DNA of 64,000 nucleotides, from assembly GCF_900115285.1 (NCBI RefSeq), contig NZ_FOYW01000001.1, positions 702,655 through 766,654 of the forward strand, read 5' to 3'. Shown here in pieces: positions 8,854 through 15,489 of this stretch (the stretch's first letter is position 1; the number at the start of each line of letters is the position of its first letter). Origin of the DNA: Marinobacter daqiaonensis (GTDB lineage: Bacteria > Pseudomonadota > Gammaproteobacteria > Pseudomonadales > Oleiphilaceae). Both the position numbers and the translations under genes were made by a program. Below the pieces are notes generated by a model. The model had not been told where the DNA came from. It saw nothing but the letters and a program-made list of their open reading frames with translations, and did no database searches.

Positions 8854-9399
8854 CTAGGCCGCTCGCGGAGCGGACAGGGATACTCGGCCCCGAAGCAGTC
8901 CTAACGCGGCCAGTCCCAAGGCCAGCAGCAGCAAAGTGCCAGGCTCAGAAACTTCATTTTCCGGTGGTTCCGCGACTGCGGCCACAGCGTCGAATGAATG
9001 CCCGAGGTAGGTATACTCCACATCATTTATACCAGGGCCATAGCAGGCTAAATCAAAATCATATATTTCGCAGGTTGTGTCCACCGGGTAGCCGGCCGGG
9101 TCGTACCAGTACGCGTAGAACGAAGTGATATTGATGGCCGTTTCATCCTCTCCAATGTAAAGTCCGAGATTCATGTTGTCCGGGAGGACGTCGCCAAAAG
9201 GATTGCTGCTGGCGACAACGCCACCAAACGCTTCAAAGGGACCGTAGAAAGGGTCGTAAACCTGATCGTCGAACGTAAAGACAATAGAATTACCGCCGCT
9301 GTAGTTAACGGTAAGGCTATTGAGCAAAACGCCGGCTGAGAGCTGGCCCGCGACGCCAAGACTTAAAGCTAACAACAGATATCGAAAGACGTTTTTCAT
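8854..9399 (-). CDS. PEP-CTERM sorting domain protein
   Basis: A 181-residue exported protein. The signal peptide is MKNVFRYLLLALSLGVAG with cleavage near LSA-GV. The middle is acidic, aromatic-rich and of low similarity to anything I know. The C-terminus has SEPGTLLLLALGLAALGLL followed by RGR, the PEP-CTERM pattern (Pro in a short motif, one membrane helix, Arg-rich end), here with SEPGT as the motif. Such proteins are handled by exosortase and often sit in extracellular-polysaccharide regions, but no exosortase is in this window. AGGATG precedes the ATG at good spacing. The tail after the Arg cluster (VSLSAPRAA) is longer than usual. The frameshifted gene at 851-1440 is a second member of the family. 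Confidence 0.8.
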   Translation of the reverse strand: MKNVFRYLLLALSLGVAGQLSAGVLLNSLTVNYSGGNSIVFTFDDQVYDPFYGPFEAFGGVVASSNPFGDVLPDNMNLGLYIGEDETAINITSFYAYWYDPAGYPVDTTCEIYDFDLACYGPGINDVEYTYLGHSFDAVAAVAEPPENEVSEPGTLLLLALGLAALGLLRGRVSLSAPRAA

Positions 9400-9684
9400 G
9401 GGTTCATCCTGAATTTCTTGGTTGTTTTAAAAGAACGGTCAGGGGTGTTAACCGTCCCCCTTCCCAGACGTCATTTCTTGGGGGTTATCCAGATCAGCAA
9501 GAAGCAGGCCTTGAAGATTTTTATGTATACATTACAGGTAGTCTGCTAAGCGGGGCTCTACTGATTGTTCTTGGTGTGTATAAAAACCTGACAGGATGTG
9601 AGAGCTTTGGGATCGAGCCCTTTAAGCTCTGTGACGTGCCTGTTCTGTTTGATTCTAAAAGGTCATTCCGAGTACTTCAGAGCA

Positions 9685-9722
9685 GATTAGACCTCCTCGC
9701 CATCAGCAAGGAGGCCCTAATC
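9685..9722. repeat. Imperfect inverted repeat, hairpin
   Basis: GATTAG...CTAATC outer arms enclose CCTCCT...AGGAGG inner arms, with a loop CGCCATCAGCA and one bulge. It lies in the 650-base stretch 9400-10050, where I support no gene. TATCTATGCCTGTC occurs twice in tandem near 9770. The hairpin may be a terminator or the end of a mobile element. Confidence 0.4.
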
Positions 9723-10050
9723 AGAAACCTCTTCTTTTAGAATGCCTGTACCGGGTTTTCCAGTGTCTTATCTATGCCTGTCTTATCTATGCGGGTTCAA
9801 CCCCGCCAGGGCCGAAACGTATTTCGGCGACCGGTTATGAGTCGTAGAACTCACCAACTTTTCAATGCTCCATTTTCGACAACATGCCCAGATGCCACTA
9901 CCAATGTCACCACATTGACGGTCATCTCCTGCGAACTGACCTGTGAAGCATGCGCCCACAATCCGATAACGTTTTTGTCTTCACATTTCAGACCGCGCTT
10001 CACAATACAGTTTGCTATAGGCATTTGTTCAATTCGCTTTATCGCCCATC

Positions 10051-10134
10051 TCTTAACGCTTGCGGCATAAGCGCCCATGGGATGGAGCCGAAGGCGCAAT
10101 GTAAAGGGCGTCGCCGTGCCTGCATTGGTTAGGT
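10051..10134 (+). other. Integron attC-like recombination site
   Basis: About 84 bases with the layout of an attC site. A TCTTAAC R''-like core lies at 10051-10057 and a perfect GTTAGGT R' core at 10128-10134. The arms are inverted repeats: TGCGGCA near the left core pairs with TGCCTGCA near the right core, with one extra unpaired base on one side, as in known attC hairpins. A weaker central palindrome is also present. The first base of R'' does not fit RYYYAAC. No convincing cassette gene precedes it. Confidence 0.5.
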
Positions 10135-10222
10135 TGTCCGGACTCTGTCTTCTGAATATGGTACTGATTGCTTTATGAATGCCTGTCCTCGTTTGGTTTC
10201 TTCGTTTAGTTTCCTTAACGCT

Positions 10223-10912
10223 TTACCCTTCCTTCCAAGTTTTCCATTCTCCCTCGCTGCCATTCGCTTTAGACTCGGCGGCATCGGTCCGGCCCGGCCG
10301 AATCGCGACGAGAACAAGCAGACCAAGCGCGATGATCACGAGGATGTTAACCGCAAGGAGCACGAAGCCACCGATTGCGCGGCCAAAATCGCCAGAATAC
10401 GCCGCGAGTGCGCCGGCGGCGCCCGCAGGAATGAGCGCAATCGCGGCGACGACCCCGATCAGCGCATCCTGCTTGCGCTTGATCACGGCGACCGTGCCCC
10501 CGGCCCCGGCGGCCACCGCGGCAATGATGCTGTACCAGCCGGTACGGACACGCTCCTCGAGCAGCGGTTTCGAGACGAGGTTCGAGGCGCTCGGAAGGAT
10601 GTCAGCGACATTGCACAACCACGTGGTCACAACCGCGGCGGCGATCGCCAGCGCCAGCCCCCCAAACAGCACGAGGAGTGCGCGCCCCGCAGTCCGGGGG
10701 TAGCCACCCGCAATGCTGAACGAGACAGCGGCAAGCAGCGGGTAAGCGGGCGCCACGATCATGGCGCCGAGTAGTAGCGGAACCGAATCGGTGAGGAGCG
10801 CGATCGCGGCGAGCACGCCGGAAAGCGTCATGAAGATGTAGTAGGCGTAATCGCTCCTGGCTTCGGAGATCACGCCACGGACGAGATGGTCGTGCACGAT
10901 CGAGGTCCTCAC
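10223..10912 (-). CDS. DUF389 family membrane protein
   Basis: A 229-residue hydrophobic protein with about six membrane helices. LLTDSVPLLLGAMIVAPAYP corresponds to the conserved helix of the DUF389 (uncharacterised hydrophobic domain) family, in which GAMI.(S/A)P is typical. The C-terminus is hydrophilic and ends in a Lys/Trp tail. The start is GTG, overlapping the stop of the upstream gene in a GTGA quartet. It is the last gene of three that are all joined by such overlaps, so the products probably work together at the membrane. The biochemical role of DUF389 is not established. Base composition is as GC-rich as the core genome, unlike the flanking relic-rich sequence. Confidence 0.8.
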   Translation of the reverse strand: MRTSIVHDHLVRGVISEARSDYAYYIFMTLSGVLAAIALLTDSVPLLLGAMIVAPAYPLLAAVSFSIAGGYPRTAGRALLVLFGGLALAIAAAVVTTWLCNVADILPSASNLVSKPLLEERVRTGWYSIIAAVAAGAGGTVAVIKRKQDALIGVVAAIALIPAGAAGALAAYSGDFGRAIGGFVLLAVNILVIIALGLLVLVAIRPGRTDAAESKANGSEGEWKTWKEG

Positions 10913-11811
10913 GATGGCGGCTCCAGCGGGACGACTCTCAGTGCGCTGACAAAGAGAGCGTTATCGCGCAACCGCGCGGCCATGTCGGGCGAAACCATCA
11001 ACAGGTCCTCGATCTCCTGTCGGCTGCGCAGCAACCGGATCACACCGTAGATCCGCACCACCTGGCCTGTGCGGATCGAGGTAACGCCCTCGGCCTGGCG
11101 CCGTGTCATCTCACCGAACAGCGTGACCGGTACGCTCGTGCCCTCATCACCAACGAGGAACGTATGATCGCCGAGCACGTCCAGCACCTTGACCCTGTCG
11201 AGCACCACCTCACGCGCCTGGAGCGCCTCGGGGTCAAAGACCTCAAACTGCGACACCGCGCTGATCACACGGGGAATCTGCACGCGCTCGCGGATGGGCA
11301 GTGGCGCCACGCGAAACGCGCTGATGTAGACGTCATGATCCCGCAGCTTATGTGCTTGGTCCGCGCTCACCGCCCTCTCGTCCACCAGCTCCTCGATACT
11401 GCGCAACATCCGGATCACCCCGTAGATCCGGACACGATCGCCCGCCTCGAGTGTCACCGAGCGATCATGCTGCCGGACGGTCAGCTCGCCAAACAGGATT
11501 GCGGGTACGGTCTGCCCGTGGTCCGAAATCAGGAATACCCGCTCTCCGATCATTTGATCGATCTCGACGTCCCCAAGGATCACATCCTTCGCAATCAGGT
11601 TAGCCTTCACTTTTTCGCCGCCGATTTCGCGCACCGACGTAATCGGGCCCTGATGCGGAAACATGCCGGGACTGCCGATTACAGTGCGCGTGTGATCAAG
11701 CGTGTGCGCCCACAACATCAACGCCACAGCCCCCCCGAGAAGGACGAATGCGATGATGAAAAGCTGCCAGGCCGGCGGACCCGGCTTGTTAAGCGGGGGT
11801 TCCAATCTCAC
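10909..11811 (-). CDS. Membrane-anchored protein with duplicated beta-rich domain
   Basis: A 300-residue protein with one N-terminal membrane helix (about residues 16-35); the rest should lie outside the inner membrane. It contains two copies of one domain. The first (about 65-165) carries VFLISDHGQTVPAILFGELT and RVRIYGVIRMLRS. The second (about 188-290) carries HTFLVGDEGTSVPVTLFGEM and VVRIYGVIRLLRS. Each repeat looks like a small beta-barrel of OB type, inferred from the alternating pattern and the R(I/V)YG(V)IR strand. GTG start in a GTGA overlap with the upstream gene, and the stop overlaps the DUF389 start. I do not recognise a named family. Confidence 0.7.
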   Translation of the reverse strand: MRLEPPLNKPGPPAWQLFIIAFVLLGGAVALMLWAHTLDHTRTVIGSPGMFPHQGPITSVREIGGEKVKANLIAKDVILGDVEIDQMIGERVFLISDHGQTVPAILFGELTVRQHDRSVTLEAGDRVRIYGVIRMLRSIEELVDERAVSADQAHKLRDHDVYISAFRVAPLPIRERVQIPRVISAVSQFEVFDPEALQAREVVLDRVKVLDVLGDHTFLVGDEGTSVPVTLFGEMTRRQAEGVTSIRTGQVVRIYGVIRLLRSRQEIEDLLMVSPDMAARLRDNALFVSALRVVPLEPPS

Positions 11812-12158
11812 GACGTTGCCGGCCGCAGGCGTCGGATCAGAGCAGTAGCGGCCGTCGCGAGCCTGTACTCGCTTTCCATAAAAGAGGCAAGCTGCTCTGA
11901 TATGCCCTCGCCCACTCTCCAGGCCAGGTTGATTGGCGCCGTCAGGGTGGTGCCGCCATGCTTATCGACGCGCTTTACGCTGTTGAAGGCAAAGCCTGGA
12001 ACGAGGTAAGTCGGGGCCTGAACCGTTTCATCCGCGGATACGCCACAACCATCTTTAAAGAGTTCATTTCGCGTTGCGGCCGGGAGCCCCGCGAGAGTGG
12101 ACTTTCCAGCCGAAACCGGAGCCTCGAAGAACATGTAAATCGGGTTTTTGGACGACAT
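11808..12158 (-). CDS. Hypothetical protein, first gene of DUF389 operon
   Basis: A 116-residue soluble-looking protein with no family that I recognise. AAGGG precedes ATG 12158 at good spacing. SAGKST resembles the end of a P-loop, but the leading Gly of a Walker A is absent and no Walker B follows, so I do not call it a nucleotide-binding protein. The stop overlaps the GTG start of the next gene. The three genes therefore form one transcription unit, with the promoter presumably in 12159-12260. The sequence is protein-like in codon use and the overlap argues that it is a real gene. Confidence 0.6.
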   Translation of the reverse strand: MSSKNPIYMFFEAPVSAGKSTLAGLPAATRNELFKDGCGVSADETVQAPTYLVPGFAFNSVKRVDKHGGTTLTAPINLAWRVGEGISEQLASFMESEYRLATAATALIRRLRPATS

Positions 12159-12442
12159 GTTGTTACCCTTCTTCCCTTCACTTTCATATTAGCACGACAT
12201 CAGCAGATCCGACCTGCTCGTCTTGATGTCGAATTCCACAGTAAACATGCTCGATATGTTGTGGGAGCCACGCCTACCTCAAACATGACCACATGGTCTG
12301 GTTTCTGGCGGGATCTTTAGCAACGAGTATATTTTGGCCTGGTGGGAGGGTAGAACAAGGAAAGGAAGAACAAGGAAAGGACGCACACCTGCCATACCTG
12401 CCATCAAAAGTAAGAACATTCCTGTTCGCGGGACCGCCGCTA
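12159..12442. other. Intergenic with 15-base tandem duplication
   Basis: No gene supported. AGAACAAGGAAAGGA is repeated exactly in tandem at 12352-12381. From 12443 the sequence becomes similar to the upstream flank of the transposase fragment at 1710-1783, marking the left part of the second transposase element. Confidence 0.5.
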
Positions 12443-12516
12443 ACAACGACTCTTGAAGGCTACAGCTGTTAATGGTCCGATAGCCAATGGACTCACTATC
12501 GTTGCTAAGGACCAGC

Positions 12517-13550
12517 ATGCCCCTCCCACGAGAACAACAGATCTCGCTTTCCGATAATACTCCGTACTACCACGTCGTCTCCCGCTGCGTGCGACAGACT
12601 TTCCTGTGCGGTATCGACCATCAGACGGGGCAAAACTACGAGCATCGCCGGCAGTGGATTGAGCAACGAATCCGCCTGCTGTCGTCCATCTTCACCATCG
12701 ACCTCTGTGCTTACGCGGTGATGTCCAACCACTACCATCTGGTGGTCAAGATCTGCCCGGAAGAAGCCGACGATTGGAGCGATGACGAGGTTCTGGAGCG
12801 GTGGACCAGCCTGTTCAAAGGGCCGCCGCTCGTACAGCGTTACCAGTCCGGTGAAGATCTTCACGAGGCGGAGCAGGATTTCGTCAAACGAATCATCAGC
12901 GTCTACCGGAAACGACTGACCGACCTGAGCTGGTTCATGAAGTGCCTGAACGAGTCCATAGCAAGGAAGGCAAACCGGGAAGACGACTGCACCGGGCACT
13001 TTTATGAGGGCCTTCCATGGCCCTCACCCCTTCGGGGCCAGCCTCCGGCTGTTCCAATTTGATCCAGTCAAATTGGTGGGAGTCGAGATTCAAGTCCCAG
13101 GCATTACTATCGGAGCAAGCAGTACTGAGCCGTATGGCCTACGTCGACCTGAATCCGGTCAGAGCAGCGATCGCAGAAACACCGGAGACCTCGGACTACA
13201 CCAGCATCAAGGAACGACTAGTGCCCCGGTTCAATCTGTCCGACGCAATCCAGGCCCAGAGCGAACAGCTATTCCTGAAGCAGTTTCCGCTGCCCCTGAA
13301 GCCGCTACTCCTTTTCGAAGGTGTCGTCAGGAACGAACCACAGCTGGGGATTCTGTTCTCACTGAGCGACTACCTGGAGCTGGTGGACTACACCGGGCGG
13401 ATCCTCAATCCCAACAAGCGCGGACATATCCCGGAGGATCAACCACCGATTCTGAAACGGCTGGGGCTCAGTACCGACGAGTGGCTTGTCGAAGCCACCG
13501 AGTTTGAGGCCCGCTATCGGGATAACCGATGGGCTCACCTGGACCGGTGA
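12517..13550 (+). pseudogene. REP-associated Y1 (HUH) transposase, split by 74-base insert
   Basis: TnpA_REP/RAYT-type transposase. The N-terminal part (12517-13008) has HVVSRCVRQTFLCG, the HUH motif SNHYHLVVKI and a helix WFMKCLNESIARKANRED. The C-terminal part (13083-13550) has SRFKSQALL and MAYVDLNPVRA. In this family the two join as (W/Y)E-(G/S)RFKSQALL. Removing 13009-13082 restores exactly that, so the gene is interrupted there and shifted in frame (74 is not a multiple of 3). AAGGA precedes ATG 12517. The residue expected as the catalytic Tyr (family NEYIA) is Ser here, so the protein may have been inactive even before the insertion. The family mobilises REP palindromes. Confidence 0.85.
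13009..13082 (+). repeat. 74-base triple-hairpin insert in transposase gene
   Basis: Three small palindromes in a row: CCCCTTCGGGG, CAGCCTCCGGCTG, and CCAATTTGA with TCAAATTGG separated by 5 bases. GAG stands just before the insert and again as its last three bases, which could be a 3-base target duplication or simple coincidence. The structure resembles a REP/BIME unit, the type of sequence that this transposase family is thought to move. Confidence 0.7.
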
Positions 13551-13874
13551 CGATCCGCAGCCTGATGTAACAACTCTCTCCTTTCCTACACCTTACTGGC
13601 GACTGCCAGGGGCGGGACTTGGTCTGAAACCGGCCAAATGGCTGAGTTTTAAGCTCAACCTGTCGCTAATAGCGCATCCTGAGCATTTCGTTCCAATTTA
13701 CTACCCCTCGCCAACAGCCAGAACCACACACAGGAGCTTCTTCTTTTGGATGTGCCTGTCCTAGATTCCCGTGTGGCAGAAGGCAAGCCCCGTCCGTGTC
13801 CGTGGGACGGCGTTGGCGGGCGATTGGTCTGGTATGCATACGCTGTCGCGTTACCGGAATTTTTCTTCAACGAT

Positions 13875-14048
13875 ATGAACAACCGGCAGCTGATGACATC
13901 GGATGTAAAAAAATATACGACAAGCGCTGACCGGCTCCGGGCCTGGGCCTTCATGATTGCCGGCCACGGTTTCGTGCTTCTCGTGTTCACGGCTGTTATT
14001 TTGATTTTGGGTGACAGCCTGTCGCGGGTTCTATCCGGTAGCCCGTGA
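13875..14048 (+). CDS. Small single-pass membrane protein
   Basis: A 57-residue protein: a polar N-terminus with TSDVKKYTTSADRLRAW, one hydrophobic helix (about residues 28-48, AFMIAGHGFVLLVFTAVILI), then a short tail. The frame is open further upstream, but that part looks like translated intergenic sequence. ATG 13875 or the ATG at 13893 may be the true start; neither has a clear ribosome binding site. It is convergent with the prp operon and ends 12 bases before the terminator. Function unknown. Confidence 0.4.
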   Translation: MNNRQLMTSDVKKYTTSADRLRAWAFMIAGHGFVLLVFTAVILILGDSLSRVLSGSP

Positions 14049-14059
14049 AAACCAGCCAC

Positions 14060-14093
14060 AAAAAAGCCGCCAGGCCCATGAGGGCAAGGCGGC
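14060..14093 (-). terminator. Rho-independent terminator of the prp operon
   Basis: Read on the minus strand: GCCGCC, a 16-base loop region with its own GCCC/GGGC pairing, GGCGGC, then six T. It lies 48 bases beyond the prpF stop codon. Confidence 0.9.
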
Positions 14094-14140
14094 AACACGT
14101 CAGGAGACCAGTCCTGAATCACCTCAAAACCGGAAGGGGC

Positions 14141-15319
14141 CTAAAACGAATCCCCAGGCACCCTCACCCAACCTTCCATGAGTACCCGCGCACTCCGACT
14201 CATAACCGCCTTCTTGGCCGTCCACTCGCCGTTAACTTTTTTAGCCTCAGCCCCAACCTGCAACGTCCCGGAAGGATGCCCAAAGGTCACGGAAGTCCGA
14301 TCCCCTTCCCCGGCCGCCTCGTTCACCAGCGTGCCAGGCACCGCCGCCGCCGTAGCAATCGCCACAGCCGCCGTCCCCATCATGGCATGGTGCAGTTTCC
14401 CCATGGACAGGGCCCGCACCAGCACATCAACCTCACTGGCTTTAATTTCCTTACCGGAAGAACTCACGTAGTCCTTGGGCGCTGAAACAAACGCCACCTT
14501 GGGCGTATGCCCCCGGTTAGCCGCTTCCTCAGGCGTCTTGATCAGCCCCATCTTCACCGCCCCATGGGCCCGAATCATCTCGAACTTCGCCAGTGCCTCG
14601 GGATCACCGTTAATGGCCGGTTGCAGTTCGGTGCCCTCGTAGCCGATGTCTTCGGCATTCACGAAGATGGTGGGTATGCCGGCGTTGATCATGGTGGCCT
14701 TGAAGGTACCCACACCGGGCACCTCCAGCTCATCCACCACATTGCCGGTGGGGAACATGGCACCCTCGCCATCCGCCGGGTCCATGAACTCCACCGCCAC
14801 TTCCGCCGCCGGGAAGGTGACGCCGTCCAGTTCGAAGTCGCCGGTTTCCTGCACTTCGCCGTTGGTCATGGGCACTTTGGCGACGATGGTCTTGGCGATG
14901 TTGGCCTGCCAGATGCGGACGGTGGCGATGCCGTTGTCCGGAATCCGGCTCTTGTCCACCAGGCCGTTGCTGATGGCGAAGGGGCCGACGGCGGCGGAAA
15001 GGTTGCCGCAATTGCCGCTCCAGTCCACGAAGGCCTTGTCGATGCCCACCTGGCCGAACAGGTAGTCCACGTCGTGGTCCGGGCTTTCGCTTTTGCTCAG
15101 CAGCACGGTCTTGCTGGTGCTGGAGGTGGCGCCGCCCATGCCGTCGATCTGCTTCTCGTAGGGGTCGGGGCTGCCGATCACGCGCATCAGCAGCCTGTCC
15201 CGGGCCTCGCCGGGCTGCTGGCAGCGTTCCGGCAGGTCGTCGACCTTGAAGAAGACGCCCTTGCTGGTGCCGCCGCGCATGTAGGTGGCGGGTATTTTTA
15301 TCTGGGGTATGTTGCTCAC
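14141..15319 (-). CDS. prpF: 2-methylaconitate cis-trans isomerase PrpF
   Basis: PrpF isomerises 2-methylaconitate so that AcnD and aconitase together can complete the methylcitrate cycle. The N-terminus IPATYMRGGTSKGVFF is the family signature, followed by ATSSTSKTVLL and DWSGNCGNLSAAVGPFAI, which holds the Cys-containing active-site region. The open frame begins with TTG at 15337, but GTG at 15319 is preferred: GGAGG lies 11 bases upstream and family homology begins there, giving 392 residues. Last gene of the operon, followed by a strong terminator and separated from acnD by an inverted-repeat element. Confidence 0.95.
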   Translation of the reverse strand: MSNIPQIKIPATYMRGGTSKGVFFKVDDLPERCQQPGEARDRLLMRVIGSPDPYEKQIDGMGGATSSTSKTVLLSKSESPDHDVDYLFGQVGIDKAFVDWSGNCGNLSAAVGPFAISNGLVDKSRIPDNGIATVRIWQANIAKTIVAKVPMTNGEVQETGDFELDGVTFPAAEVAVEFMDPADGEGAMFPTGNVVDELEVPGVGTFKATMINAGIPTIFVNAEDIGYEGTELQPAINGDPEALAKFEMIRAHGAVKMGLIKTPEEAANRGHTPKVAFVSAPKDYVSSSGKEIKASEVDVLVRALSMGKLHHAMMGTAAVAIATAAAVPGTLVNEAAGEGDRTSVTFGHPSGTLQVGAEAKKVNGEWTAKKAVMSRSARVLMEGWVRVPGDSF

Positions 15320-15349
15320 TTTCGGGTTACCCTCCAAAGACTGTTTTTA

Positions 15350-15483
15350 GCCACGGAATCCACGGAAAACACGGAAGAAAAGCGAAAAAAATGGGTGGCG
15401 GGTAACCTCGATTCCGGAAGATACCCGCAGCCAAATCCTTTTGTTTTTAATCCTTTTTCCGTGTTTTCCGTGGATTCCGTGGC
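15350..15483. repeat. Intergenic inverted-repeat element A (prpF-acnD gap)
   Basis: Two perfect 27-base inverted arms (15350-15376 and 15457-15483), each built from a repeated unit CCACGGAA with short spacers. Inside them a second stem is formed by GGCGGGTA and TACCCGC. Transcribed as part of the operon, it would fold into one long hairpin. It fills nearly the whole gap and lies 7 bases from the acnD stop. Confidence 0.9.
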
Positions 15484-15489
15484 AAATTA

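Noticed and set aside
9774..10070. Possible cassette ORF ending in the attC-like site
   Set aside because: 98 codons, no ribosome binding site, odd Cys/Thr-rich composition. The stop lies in the attC arm as expected for a cassette, but the protein itself is not convincing.
9851..10099. 82-codon minus-strand ORF starting in the attC-like site
   Set aside because: Its first third is the translation of the attC palindrome; nothing else supports it.
11808..12158. Walker A-like SAGKST
   Set aside because: The leading Gly and a Walker B are missing, so nucleotide binding is not supported.
12352..12381. CRISPR-like direct repeat
   Set aside because: Only two adjacent 15-base units with no spacer, so a simple tandem duplication.
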